DNA of 50,341 bases from an uncultured Collinsella sp. (GTDB lineage: Bacteria > Actinomycetota > Coriobacteriia > Coriobacteriales > Coriobacteriaceae): assembly GCA_900556875.1 (NCBI GenBank), contig USQQ01000012.1, forward strand, positions 1 through 50,341, given 5' to 3'. The position numbers were made by a program, and so were the translations under genes. The notes under the pieces are model-generated. The model was not told where the DNA came from. It searched no databases and saw only the letters and a list, made by a program, of their open reading frames with translations. Numbering within the stretch: position 1 is the stretch's first letter; each line of letters begins with the position of its first letter. This document shows positions 41,026-49,561 of this stretch, piece after piece.

Positions 41026-42150
41026 ATGAGAGAGTTCCTTAAGGACGTGTGGATGCACGGCGGTGAGGAAAGCCGCGCCATCACCCCCGAGAACATCACG
41101 GGCGAGAAGGGCCGCGCCGCCATGTCGGCCAGCCACCTCGGCGTCGGCCGCAAGGGCTCGTGCTGCGTGCCCCTTGAGTCCGGCGAGACCATCACGCTCG
41201 CGGACATCGAGGGCCCCGGCATCATCCGTCACATCTGGATGACCGTCCCCGACAAGACCGCCGCCGGCAGCTTCGTCATGCGTGACCTCGTGCTGCGCTT
41301 CTACTGGGACGACGAGGAGACCCCCTCGGTCGAGTGCCCTGTCGGCGACTTCTTCTGCAACGGCTTCGGTGAGCGCGCCATCGTCAACTCGATGCCCATC
41401 TGCGTGAACCCGACGGGCGGCATGAACTGCTACTTCGAGATGCCCTTCAGGAAGCACGCCAAGGTCACGCTTACGAGCGAGCACCCCGGGTTCATTAAGT
41501 ACATCTTCTACACGTTCAACTACGCGCTCACCGACGTGCCGGACGACGCCATGTACTTCCACGCCCGCTTTAACCGCGAGCGCAGCACCCGCAGGGGCGT
41601 CGACTACACCGTGCTCGACGGCGTGCGCGGCAAGGGCTACTACGTCGGCACCTACATGGCCCTGTGCGCCCTGGAGCGCTATTGGTGGGGCGAGGGCGAG
41701 ATGAAGTTCTTCCTCGACGGCGACGAGGAGTTCCCCACGGTCACCTCGACGGGAGCCGAGGACTACTTCGGCGGTGCCTGGGCCTTCCTCGACAGGCCGC
41801 CCCACGCGTTGCCCGAGGCGCAGTGCTTCAACACGCTGTTCGCCGGCTACCCGTACCGCTCGACGCGCGACGCCACGCGCGACCGCTTCAGCGCGGGCAA
41901 GCCGAACCCGAATCCGATGCTCGCGACTAACGACGACGCGCTGCCCAGGCACGGCCTCTACAGGTGGCACCTTCCCGACCCGATCTCGTTCAAGGAGGAC
42001 CTGCGCGTGACGTTCCAGGACCTCGGCAACGACGACATCAAGCTCTACGAGCGCGAGGACGACATCTCCACCGTCGCCTACTGGTACCAAAGCGAGCCGC
42101 ACGCCGTGCTCGCCCCGTTTGCCGCAAGGCAGGACCGCGTGCCCAGGTAG
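41026..42150 (+). CDS. DUF2961 / glycoside hydrolase family 172 protein
   Basis: This 374-residue protein matches the DUF2961 jelly-roll family, now GH172. Known members are an alpha-fructofuranosidase/difructose-dianhydride-I enzyme and arabinofuranosidases. Visible blocks are IEGPGIIRHIWMT, VECPVGDFFCNGFG, the Glu-rich GEGEMKFFLDGDEEFP and TGAEDYFGGAW. Glu223/Glu225 and Glu245 are the best catalytic candidates, but which pair is used I cannot say. There is no signal peptide, so it acts in the cytoplasm on imported sugar. It sits 12 nt after EIIA and before a fructokinase-like gene, which favours a fructosyl substrate. Confidence 0.85.
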   Translation: MREFLKDVWMHGGEESRAITPENITGEKGRAAMSASHLGVGRKGSCCVPLESGETITLADIEGPGIIRHIWMTVPDKTAAGSFVMRDLVLRFYWDDEETPSVECPVGDFFCNGFGERAIVNSMPICVNPTGGMNCYFEMPFRKHAKVTLTSEHPGFIKYIFYTFNYALTDVPDDAMYFHARFNRERSTRRGVDYTVLDGVRGKGYYVGTYMALCALERYWWGEGEMKFFLDGDEEFPTVTSTGAEDYFGGAWAFLDRPPHALPEAQCFNTLFAGYPYRSTRDATRDRFSAGKPNPNPMLATNDDALPRHGLYRWHLPDPISFKEDLRVTFQDLGNDDIKLYEREDDISTVAYWYQSEPHAVLAPFAARQDRVPR

Positions 42151-42177
42151 GGTCGCCTCGAAACAAGCCAACGTTAT

Positions 42178-42215
42178 GGGCGCCCGCGGTTGACCATGAC
42201 TGCGGGCGTCCCTTT
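42178..42215 (+). terminator. Hairpin between GH172 and ROK genes, possible attenuator
   Basis: GGG-CGCCCGC pairs with GCGGGCG-TCCC around a short loop, then TTTG. The short U-tract suggests partial termination, which would lower kinase expression relative to the PTS. Confidence 0.5.
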
Positions 42216-42229
42216 GTAAGGAGGATCAC

Positions 42230-43114
42230 ATGAGCGAAAAGCAAATGAGGCTCGGCGCCCTCGAGGCCGGCGGGACCAAGATGGTCTGTTCCGTGGTGTC
42301 CGGCGACGGCGAGGTCCTCGACCGTATAGAGACCCCGACGCTTACGCCCGCCGAGACCGTCCCGCAGATGATCGAGTGGTTCACTGCCCGCGATGTGGAC
42401 GCGTTGGGCATCGGCGCCTTCGGCCCGACCTGCGTCGAACCCGACGACGAGCGCTACGGCTCCATCCTCCAGACGCCCAAGCTTGCGTGGCGAGGCTATG
42501 GTCTTCGCGCCGCGTTCGCCGACGCCCTCGGGATTCCGGTGGCCTACGACACGGACGTGAACGTTGCCTGCCTCGGCGAAGTGGTCTTCGGCTGCTGCAA
42601 GGGGCTCGAGGACGCCGTCTACGTGACCATCGGCACCGGCGTGGGCGCGGGCGTCATGTGCGCGGGCAGGCTCCTTCACGGCATGCTGCACCCCGAGGCC
42701 GGCCACATGCTGGTAAGGACCCGTCCCACCGAGGAGGGACGCTGCGTCTGCCCGAGTCACGCGAGCTGTCTCGAGGGCCTCGCCTCCGGCCCCGCCATCA
42801 CCGCGCGCTGGGGAAAGCCCGCGGCCGAGCTCGCGGACAACGATGAGGTGTGGGCGCTCGAAGGGGATTATCTGGGGCAGATGTGCGCGAACCTCGTGCT
42901 CATGTACTCGCCTCGCCGCATCGTCCTCGGCGGCGGCGTGATGCACCAGGAGCAGCTCTACGGCATCGTCCGCAAGAAGACCCTCGAATATCTGGGTGGC
43001 TACATCCAGACCGCCGAGCTTAAGGACATGGAGAGCTACATCTGCGCCCCGGGCTGCGGCGGCGACCAAGGAATCCTCGGCGCGGCCGAGCTGGCAAGAA
43101 GGGCGCTCGCGTAA
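42230..43114 (+). CDS. ROK-family sugar kinase, fructokinase-like
   Basis: This 294-residue ROK kinase strongly resembles Bacillus YdhR/GmuE fructokinase along its length. It has LGALEAGGTKMVC (P-loop region) and GIGAFGP. DTDVN carries the likely catalytic Asp109, TIGTGVGAG follows, and the zinc site is His159 with CVCPSHASC (Cys172 to Cys180). It should phosphorylate free fructose to fructose 6-phosphate with ATP. ATG 42230 follows AAGGAGG. Its position after GH172 fits a role in capturing the sugar released by hydrolysis. Confidence 0.9.
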   Translation: MSEKQMRLGALEAGGTKMVCSVVSGDGEVLDRIETPTLTPAETVPQMIEWFTARDVDALGIGAFGPTCVEPDDERYGSILQTPKLAWRGYGLRAAFADALGIPVAYDTDVNVACLGEVVFGCCKGLEDAVYVTIGTGVGAGVMCAGRLLHGMLHPEAGHMLVRTRPTEEGRCVCPSHASCLEGLASGPAITARWGKPAAELADNDEVWALEGDYLGQMCANLVLMYSPRRIVLGGGVMHQEQLYGIVRKKTLEYLGGYIQTAELKDMESYICAPGCGGDQGILGAAELARRALA

Positions 43115-43146
43115 CTTGCGCTCTCTCCGCCATACAACGCGTTAAG

Positions 43147-43196
43147 AAAAGACGAGCGCTTCTTGCCAATTGAGCGGCAAGAAGTGCTCGTCTTTT
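43147..43196 (+). terminator. Terminator of the PTS-GH172-kinase operon
   Basis: A 21-bp stem (AAAAGACGAGCGCTTCTTGCC with its near-perfect complement, one G-U pair) encloses an 8-nt loop and ends in TTTT. It is a strong terminator and probably works in both directions. Confidence 0.9.
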
Positions 43197-43230
43197 GCAT
43201 TTGTTTTTGGGGCAGGACGCCCCGCCTCCG

Positions 43231-43473
43231 CTAGAGTCCCTGGACCGCCACACCCACGAGGTTTGGACCGGTGTGGACAAGAAGCGCGGGGCTGATGTCG
43301 GAGCGGACGACCTCCACCGCGTTGGCCACGCGCTCGCACAGGGCCTGCTCCATGCGGTCGTAGAGGTCGGCGTGGGCCGAGGTGCAGCTCACGGCAAAGC
43401 GCACCTTGGGGTGCTTCTCGACGATGGCGGCGATGAGCTTGACCTCGGTGCGATGCGGTACTTGCACGGCCAT
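43231..43473 (-). pseudogene. DegV-family C-terminal fragment
   Basis: About 80 residues resemble the end of DegV fatty-acid-binding proteins (VRFAVSCTSAHADLYDRM, then ISPALLVHTGPNLVGVAV, the conserved HTGP loop). Intact DegV is about 280-290 residues, so over 200 residues are missing. No ribosome-binding site precedes the frame. It is a decayed fragment. Confidence 0.7.
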
Positions 43474-43516
43474 TTCGTGTGCGCGAGGCTGTTGGCTTTC
43501 TGGGCCACAGCAATCA

Positions 43517-43570
43517 CCTTCCCCTTAGTATGATGGCCTGAACAATCCTCATGCTAGGGGGAAGGTTTTT
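43517..43570 (+). other. Hairpin with T-run in the decayed region
   Basis: CCTTCCCC-TTAGTATGA pairs with TCATGCTAGGGGGAAGG (one bulge and G-U pairs), then TTTTT. It looks like an intrinsic terminator but no plus-strand gene remains upstream. Confidence 0.5.
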
Positions 43571-43711
43571 GTCGCGTAGCGGAAATTGGCCTCCACCCGC
43601 TGAGCGGGTGGCTTTCTATGCCGCGCGTGCCGCACGGCACGGACTAAAGTCCATGAATAAAACGAGGAAGGCCACGTCCGGCCTCCCTCGCAAAGAGTCT
43701 CTGATTGCTCC

Positions 43712-43773
43712 CACTCATTGGGGACAGACTTACATGAGTGATTGCACTCATTGGGGACAGACTTAAATGAGTG
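43712..43773 (+). repeat. Two tandem 29-nt palindromic repeats
   Basis: CACTCATTGGGGACAGACTTA then one variable base and ATGAGTG occurs at 43712-43740 and 43745-43773. CACTCAT and ATGAGTG pair, with a GGGGACAG centre. These are non-coding. Confidence 0.8.
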
Positions 43774-43794
43774 CTCTTGAAATGCCGGCGCCTG

Positions 43795-43860
43795 GGGACG
43801 TTCTTTTTCTGTCTGCAGTTTGGGACGTTCCTTTTCTGTCGGCAGTTTGGGACGGTCCTT
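43795..43860 (+). repeat. Tandem 27-nt GGGACGTTC repeats
   Basis: A unit starting GGGACGTTC and ending GCAGTTT occurs at 43795-43821 and 43822-43848, with two substitutions. A partial third copy starts at 43849 (GGGACGGTCC). They lie next to the CACTCAT palindromes. Confidence 0.8.
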
Positions 43861-44131
43861 AGAGCTGCAGCGCGCCATGAGCGACGAGGCGAAGCGGATC
43901 ATCCTGTCTTTCGAGTTCTAAGCAGAATTCCCCGTCTCTGAGTAATGATTAGTGCGCATTTGTGCGTATTTGTGTGCGTAGGATTGCGTGGCTATGCGTG
44001 TATAAGCGTCGTCTGCGGCTGTATTTTGACCATTTGGCGGTTATATACGCAAAAGTACGCACATACGCGCTAATTTGTGCGAATATAGAGACGGCAGAAA
44101 TGTTAGACGCTCCATGACCCAGGAGGCACAT
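43861..44131 (+). promoter_or_regulatory. Control region of the oxidoreductase-DeoR pair
   Basis: Between 43950 and 44090 the words TGCGTA, TGCGCA and their complements TACGCA occur repeatedly (for example TTGTGCGTATTTGTGTGCGT, then TACGCAAAAGTACGCAC). The left ones face the right ones, so the region is a loose inverted array about 140 bp wide. It is a likely operator cluster, perhaps for the DeoR protein of the same operon. No clear promoter hexamers could be fixed. Confidence 0.5.
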
Positions 44132-45211
44132 ATGGTAGATCCCAAGCAGGTTCCACTCGACGCCGCGGTAGCCGCCAAAGCAGCATTCGCTTCGGTCCAG
44201 GACAAGCCGTTCCCCGAGGACATCTTTACGGCTCCCGAGCTCCGTTGGGCTGTGATCGGTTGCGGCGTTATTGCCAACCAGATGGCCCAATCTCTCGCTC
44301 TTGCCGGCCGCAAGCTTGCGGGTGTCGCCAACCGCACGCTGTCCAAGGCTCAAGCTTTTGCTGAGCAGTATGGCATCGAGAAGGTCTATGAAACGGTCGA
44401 GGACCTCTACGCCGATCCGGACATCGACGCCGTCTATATCACCACGCCGCACAACACGCATATTACCTATCTGCGTGCCGCGCTGGCCGCCGGCAAGCAC
44501 GTGCTCTGCGAGAAGGCCATTACCCTCAACTCCGCCGAGCTCGACGAGGCCCGCGCCATCGCCGACGATCACAACGTGGTCCTTATGGACGCCACCACAG
44601 TGCTTCACATGCCGCTGTATCAGGAGCTGCGCCGTCGCATGGATGTAGGCGACTTTGGCCGTATGAATCTCGCCCAGCTCAACTTTGGCAGCTATAAGGA
44701 GTACGGCGACTTGACCAATCGCTTCTACAACCGCAACCTCGCCGGCGGCGCCATGCTCGACATCGGCGTCTACGCCCTTTCTGTCATGCGCCTGTTTATG
44801 GCCAGCCAGCCAACCGAAGTTGTTTCGCTCGGCAACACCTGCGAGACTGGTGTCGATGTTGCGGGCGGCATTGTCTGCCGTAACGCCGAGCAGCAGCTGG
44901 GCGTCGTGAGCCTTACGCTCCACTCCAAGCAGCCCAAGCGCTCGGTCATCAGCTTCGATAAGTGCTATATCGAGGTCAACGAATATCCGCGTGCCGATCA
45001 TGCGACGATCGTGTGGACTGCGGACGGTCATCGCGAGGAGGTCGCCGCGGGCACCGAGGCTTACGCCCTATGCTACGAGATGGCTGACCTCGAGAAGGCC
45101 GTCGCCGGCGATGATTCCAAGCGTGAGCTTCTGGATTATGCTTCTGATGTTATGGAGCTGATGACCAAGCTCCGTGCCGATTGGGGAGTCGTCTACCCCG
45201 AGGAGGAGTAA
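44132..45211 (+). CDS. Gfo/Idh/MocA-family oxidoreductase
   Basis: This is a predicted NAD(P)-dependent sugar or cyclitol dehydrogenase of 359 residues. The Rossmann segment WAVIGCGVIANQMAQSLAL lies near residue 40, and the conserved CEKAITLNSAEL contains the catalytic Lys. The C-terminal beta-sheet domain includes GGAMLDIGVYAL. An N-terminal stretch of about 37 residues precedes the Rossmann fold. ATG 44132 follows CAGGAGG. It is cotranscribed with a DeoR regulator 3 nt downstream. The substrate is unknown. Confidence 0.9.
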   Translation: MVDPKQVPLDAAVAAKAAFASVQDKPFPEDIFTAPELRWAVIGCGVIANQMAQSLALAGRKLAGVANRTLSKAQAFAEQYGIEKVYETVEDLYADPDIDAVYITTPHNTHITYLRAALAAGKHVLCEKAITLNSAELDEARAIADDHNVVLMDATTVLHMPLYQELRRRMDVGDFGRMNLAQLNFGSYKEYGDLTNRFYNRNLAGGAMLDIGVYALSVMRLFMASQPTEVVSLGNTCETGVDVAGGIVCRNAEQQLGVVSLTLHSKQPKRSVISFDKCYIEVNEYPRADHATIVWTADGHREEVAAGTEAYALCYEMADLEKAVAGDDSKRELLDYASDVMELMTKLRADWGVVYPEEE

Positions 45212-45214
45212 GCG

Positions 45215-45961
45215 ATGCTCGCGGAAGATAGACTCAATGCGATCGTCTCGATGGTGCAACAGGCTGGCTCAGTAACGGTGCCAGAGCTTGCCGATGCCCT
45301 GGGTGTGACGGCTTCTACCATTCGACGCGACCTGCAGACACTTGACCGAGCGCACCGCATCGCCAAGGTGCACGGCGGCGCGACAAGCCTTGAGCGCGCG
45401 CACGTGACGCGCGACCTAACGCTTAATGAGCGCAGCGATCTCCATAACGACGACAAGGAACGTATCTGCGCCCGTGCGGCGGCGCTGGTAGAGCCCGAGA
45501 GCTTTGTGTACATCGATTCGGGTTCGACGACGCTCAGGCTCATCGAGCATCTTCCGCATCTCGAAGGGGTCACCTATGTGACTGATTCCGTGCTCCATGC
45601 TCAGCATCTCGCTTTGCGCGGCATGCGTACCGTGGTGCTGGGCGGCGAGCTCAAACCCGAGACCGAGGCGCTCGTTGGCCCCGATGCCTTGGCAACCTTA
45701 GATCGCTACAACTTCAACTGTGGCTTTTGGGGCTCTAATGGCATCGCCGCCGAGCAGGGCTTCACGGCGCCCGATATCGAGGAGGCCCAAGTAAAGCGCA
45801 TCTCGATGCGTCATACGGCCAAACGCTTCGTAATCTCGGACGCCAGCAAATTTGGCATGGTGGCGCCCGTCAAGTTTGCGGACTTCCGCGACGCAACGAT
45901 TATTACCGCAGGCGAGGTCCCCACCAAGTACCGGGCAATGGACAACGTCATCACGGTCTAA
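45215..45961 (+). CDS. DeoR-family transcriptional regulator
   Basis: This 248-residue repressor has an N-terminal helix-turn-helix (VTVPELADALGVTASTIRRDL, about 20-40) and the DeoR signature KVHGGAT. A C-terminal DeoRC sensor domain (YIDSGSTTLRLIEHL, SNGI, ISDASKFG) binds phosphorylated sugars in this family. It is translationally linked to the upstream oxidoreductase, which it probably regulates through the TGCGTA array. Confidence 0.92.
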   Translation: MLAEDRLNAIVSMVQQAGSVTVPELADALGVTASTIRRDLQTLDRAHRIAKVHGGATSLERAHVTRDLTLNERSDLHNDDKERICARAAALVEPESFVYIDSGSTTLRLIEHLPHLEGVTYVTDSVLHAQHLALRGMRTVVLGGELKPETEALVGPDALATLDRYNFNCGFWGSNGIAAEQGFTAPDIEEAQVKRISMRHTAKRFVISDASKFGMVAPVKFADFRDATIITAGEVPTKYRAMDNVITV

Positions 45962-45985
45962 CAGCAGGGGACGGGCTAAGGCCAA

Positions 45986-46022
45986 AACCACCACAAAGGT
46001 GCCTGTCCCCATTGTGGTGGTT
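45986..46022 (+). repeat. AACCACCACAA palindromic repeat, copy 1
   Basis: AACCACCACAA pairs with TTGTGGTGGTT around AGGTGCCTGTCCCCA. A near-identical copy lies at 46354-46392, with three other palindromes in between. Confidence 0.8.
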
Positions 46023-46107
46023 AGTAACGAAAACCGAGTAGTTTTCTCAATAGAAAAGCGGCAACGTCCATCACGGGCGTCGCCGCTTTCGTTGTCTGCC
46101 GGTTTGT

Positions 46108-46323
46108 CTAAGTCTGTAACAACTGGACCGTAAAAAGTGGGCTAGGTGTTACAGATCGAGATACTTACGAACCGCGCCGTCCCTTTGTCTCAATCTGTAA
46201 CATCTGGGACTGATTTTGCCGAGTTACTGTTACAGATTGAGATTATTCCCTTGAGGGGATTCGAATGTCTCGATCTGTAACAGATGGACCGCAAAATGGG
46301 CTTTAGCTGTTACAGATCGAGAT
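46108..46323 (+). repeat. Three palindromic units at about 80-nt spacing
   Basis: Units of the form ATCTGTAACA...TGTTACAGATCGAGAT recur with their CTGTAAC words at 46114, 46195 and 46275. Each has long complementary arms (TCTCGATCTGTAACA in the best copies) and a variable centre often containing GGAC. The stretch is not CRISPR-like, since the spacers are themselves the palindrome centres. Confidence 0.75.
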
Positions 46324-46353
46324 GTTTGGGAATCCGGCAGAGCCATCGCGGCA

Positions 46354-46392
46354 AAACCACCACAAAGGTGCCTGTCCCCTTTGTGGTGGTTT
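46354..46392 (+). repeat. AACCACCACAA palindromic repeat, copy 2
   Basis: AAACCACCACAAA pairs with TTTGTGGTGGTTT around GGTGCCTGTCCCC. Its right edge touches the stop codon of the convergent rluA-type gene. Confidence 0.8.
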
Positions 46393-47050
46393 AGGGCTCC
46401 CAGGGGCAGGGGGCTTCGATGTGGATGTGCTCGCCGGTTACGGGATGCGTAAAGGACACGCTGTGGGCATGGAGCATCAGGCCGTAGGGACGCGGCGTTC
46501 CGTACAGGTCATCGCCCACCAGGGGATGGCGCTCGCTGGCCAGATGTACGCGGATCTGGTGCTTGCGGCCGGTGAGCAACTCGACATCGATATACGAGCG
46601 CGTGGGCAGGCCACGACGGCTCTTAAGACGTTTGAGCACCTTCACGCGCGTTTGAGACGGCTTGCCGCTGGCGCCGACGCGCATCTTGCGGCTGTCGTGA
46701 CGGTCGCGGGCGATGGGCTTGTCGATGAGCTTTTCGTTCCAGTCGATCTTGCCCTCGGCGAGCGCCGGGTAGTGCTTTTCGAACGCGTGGTCGATGATCA
46801 TCTGGTCAAAGGCGGGCTGCGTCTGCTTGTCGAGTGAGAACAGCACCACGCCGGTGGTGTCACGGTCCAAGCGGTTGAGCGGCTGCATATCGGTCGCGGC
46901 AAAGCCGTCGCCCATCGCCAGCAGCAGGTCGCTGGCGTAGTCGGTGAGCGTGCGCTCGCCGGTGCCGTCGCCGTGGACGATCATGCCGGCGGGCTTGTCG
47001 ATGGCCATGAGCCAGGCGTCGCAATAGAGGACTTGAGGTTCTTCGTTCAC
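46391..47050 (-). CDS. RluA-family pseudouridine synthase
   Basis: This is an RNA-modifying enzyme that isomerises uridine to pseudouridine. Its 219 residues include the catalytic motif NRLDRDTTGVVLFS (Asp near residue 62), MIVHGDGTGE and the C-terminal LLTGRKHQIRVHLA. No N-terminal S4 domain is present, which is like the short RluA/TruC forms. The target site cannot be deduced. It lies 15 nt downstream of the U32 gene on the same strand, likely one operon. Confidence 0.92.
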   Translation of the reverse strand: MNEEPQVLYCDAWLMAIDKPAGMIVHGDGTGERTLTDYASDLLLAMGDGFAATDMQPLNRLDRDTTGVVLFSLDKQTQPAFDQMIIDHAFEKHYPALAEGKIDWNEKLIDKPIARDRHDSRKMRVGASGKPSQTRVKVLKRLKSRRGLPTRSYIDVELLTGRKHQIRVHLASERHPLVGDDLYGTPRPYGLMLHAHSVSFTHPVTGEHIHIEAPCPWEP

Positions 47051-47065
47051 GTGTAAGCCTTTCGG

Positions 47066-49561
47066 TTAGCTAATTCCCACAAACATGCAGCCCGAGGTGG
47101 CGCCGCGCAGGCGGGCGGCCGGCTTGCGGCCGGCTTGAGCCGCCTCGACAGCGCGACGGACGCGAGCGACGGCACGGCCAATCTCATCGGCCTCGAGCAA
47201 GGTTCCGTCGACCATAAGACGGCGCACGTCGGCATCGAGCAGCTGCGGAACTTGCGGCGTGAGGTCGATGGGGTAGGCGTCGTACAAGCGTGAGCGGCCG
47301 TGGATGTCGGTACGCACCGGCATGACCTTTCCGTCGATATTCTTGAGCGAGAGCTTGCGGGCACGCAGGCGGCAGTTGGCGCAATCGTGGATGCAGCCGT
47401 TGGCAACCTGCAGAATGCAATGCTCGCTTGTCATGACGCGCGGGCGGCCAAAGACGGTGATGCCCAGAGCCGCGGGCGCGGCGGCGCCGAGCGAGACAAT
47501 CTCGTCGAGCGTGATCTCGGGCGAGAGCCAAAACGCGCCGGCTCCGCGTTCGGCGAGTGCCTCCATGCAGGGCGTGTTGTGCACCGGCAGGCAAGAGCGA
47601 ATCTCGGCCGTGGCGCCAACCTGGGCGGCCAGGGCAAGCTCAGAGATGTTGCCAATAGCGACCGTGGCGCCAGCAACAACCCATGGGTCAACGCGGACGT
47701 GGTCAACGGCGCGGCAGACCTCATCGAGCACGGGTACGATGCCCTGCTCAAACGTATCGGCGGGGGAGAGCTTGGCCGCATCGAGCGCGTCGGTGGTCAT
47801 GTAGATGCGCGTTGCACCCTCCGCGCGAGCGGCCTCGGCGGCCTCGAGCGAGGTGACGGTAGCGCAGATCTGCGGCTCATCGCGGTAGTGCTCGGGCGCG
47901 GGGCGGGAATCATTGGTGACAGTCGCCGGTAGCTCGAGCGTGCGGGCGCGCTCCTCATACGGTGCCAGAATGGCCTCTTCCAGCGCCTTACAAGCGGCGG
48001 CGCGCACCTTGTGCACGGCGGAAAAGCCCATGCCGCAGCCCTCATCGAGCGCCACCTCAAAGCTCGCGGCCTCAAAGGGAGAGGAGCCCATGCGCCCGAC
48101 GTGCTCAACCAGATCGGACGCCTCGACCGCACGGGTCTTGGCGGCCTCGACGGTGAAGCCCGTGGCGGTGGCGGTGAGCGCGGGGTCGTCACAGCAGGTG
48201 AGTGTGACAGTAAACGGCTTGCCCAGGCGCGCCACGACGGACACATCAACAGCGCGGCGGCGCAGCACATCGCGCTTGAGCGCGGCGCCGGCGGCGTCGA
48301 TGGCACGCTGGCTGCGAATCACGCGGACGCGGCAGCCCTCGGGCATGCTACGGGGCACGCGACACTCGATAACATCGCCGGCAGCGGCATCATCGGCGGC
48401 AATGGTGGTCAGGAACTGGTCAAACTCGTTATCGTGGCGAAGCTCCAGCAGGTCGCCCTTGCCCACGGGCTCAAACAGCTCAATGCGGGCGATGGCGGCG
48501 CGGCGACGGCGGTCGTCGGGCTTGAGGCCGCGCACATCGCGGTTGGCCGGGCGGCTGCCCAGCACCGTGCCCACGATCTGTCCGCGGTTGTTGGAACGCT
48601 CATAGCTCATCATCTCGTCGCCCGAGGTGCCGTCCTGATAGGCGTGCGTAAAGTCGCGGTTAAAGCAGCGCTTGAGCTGGCGCTGACGGGCGGCTTCCTC
48701 GTCCTTAGAGGTCGAAACATCGGCCAGCATATCGTCAATCTGATGACGATACACGTCGACGATGGAATACACGTAATCGGGAGCCTTCATGCGGCCCTCG
48801 AGCTTGAGCGATGCGGCGCCGGCGTCATACAGACGGCGAACAAGCTGCGAAGTGTTGGTGTCGCGCGGGCACAGCGCGCGCTCGCGACCGGCAGGGGAGA
48901 GCGAGCGGCCGTTCTCGTCGATCAGCTCGTAAGGCAGGCGACAGGGTTGAGCGCACATGCCGCGGTTGGCCGAGCGGCCCGCCATGGCAAAGCTCGAAAG
49001 CAGACACAGGCCAGAGTAGCAAAAGCAGATGGCGCCATGGCTAAAGACCTCAAGGTCCACATCGGGCGCGGCATCGTGAATGGCGGCAATCTCGTCGATG
49101 GAAAGCTCGCGCGAGAGGGTCACGCGGTCGGCGCCCTGCTCGCGGCACCAAAGGGTTCCGCGGTCGTCGTGGATGTTCGCCTGGGTCGAGATATGCGTCT
49201 CGATGCCGGGCATGGTGCGCTTGACCTCAAAGAACAGGCCCCAGTCCTGGATGATGAAGGCGTCGGCGCCCAGCGTGGAGCAGCGATGGATGAGCTGCAG
49301 CGCATCGCTCATCTCGGACTGCTTGATGACGATGTTGACCGTGACGTAGACGCGCGAGCCGGCCAGGTGTGCAGCGCGGCAGGCCTGCTCAAAGGCCTTG
49401 TCGGTAAAGTTCGTTGCCTTGCGGCGGGCGTTGAAGCTGCCCATGCCACAGTAGATGGCGTCTGCCCCGGCAGCGAGTGCGGCGGCGAAGGGCTCCGGGC
49501 CTCCGGCGGGGGCCAAGAGCTCGGGTCTACGGTTGGTGGTTCGACTGGCGGTTGCGGTCAT
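47066..49561 (-). CDS. Peptidase U32-family protein with DUF3656-like extension
   Basis: This 831-residue protein begins with PELLAPAGGPEPFAAALAAGADAIY, the U32 signature start. It carries the Cys-rich block SHGAICFCYSGLCLLSS and RGMCAQPCR (about 175-210) that holds an iron-sulfur site in this family. Relatives RlhA and TrhP act in hydroxylation of 23S rRNA or tRNA rather than as proteases. The C-terminal third is a second U32-like module with its own Cys cluster (HCILQVANGCIHDCANCRLR, about 720-740). It is probably an RNA hydroxylation enzyme; a protease role is less likely. Confidence 0.9.
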   Translation of the reverse strand: MTATASRTTNRRPELLAPAGGPEPFAAALAAGADAIYCGMGSFNARRKATNFTDKAFEQACRAAHLAGSRVYVTVNIVIKQSEMSDALQLIHRCSTLGADAFIIQDWGLFFEVKRTMPGIETHISTQANIHDDRGTLWCREQGADRVTLSRELSIDEIAAIHDAAPDVDLEVFSHGAICFCYSGLCLLSSFAMAGRSANRGMCAQPCRLPYELIDENGRSLSPAGRERALCPRDTNTSQLVRRLYDAGAASLKLEGRMKAPDYVYSIVDVYRHQIDDMLADVSTSKDEEAARQRQLKRCFNRDFTHAYQDGTSGDEMMSYERSNNRGQIVGTVLGSRPANRDVRGLKPDDRRRRAAIARIELFEPVGKGDLLELRHDNEFDQFLTTIAADDAAAGDVIECRVPRSMPEGCRVRVIRSQRAIDAAGAALKRDVLRRRAVDVSVVARLGKPFTVTLTCCDDPALTATATGFTVEAAKTRAVEASDLVEHVGRMGSSPFEAASFEVALDEGCGMGFSAVHKVRAAACKALEEAILAPYEERARTLELPATVTNDSRPAPEHYRDEPQICATVTSLEAAEAARAEGATRIYMTTDALDAAKLSPADTFEQGIVPVLDEVCRAVDHVRVDPWVVAGATVAIGNISELALAAQVGATAEIRSCLPVHNTPCMEALAERGAGAFWLSPEITLDEIVSLGAAAPAALGITVFGRPRVMTSEHCILQVANGCIHDCANCRLRARKLSLKNIDGKVMPVRTDIHGRSRLYDAYPIDLTPQVPQLLDADVRRLMVDGTLLEADEIGRAVARVRRAVEAAQAGRKPAARLRGATSGCMFVGIS

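Noticed and set aside
43549..43902. 117-codon minus-strand frame over the tandem repeats
   Set aside because: The translation consists of repeat-derived words (KSVPNE, TEKERP), so it reflects the DNA repeats, not a gene.
43873..43921. Short plus-strand tail LQRAMSDEAKRIILSFEF before a TAA
   Set aside because: It could be the end of a lost gene, but it is too short to assign and is interrupted upstream by the repeats.
46108..46323. CRISPR-like array
   Set aside because: Only three units, each a palindrome with a variable centre, no uniform spacers and no cas genes.
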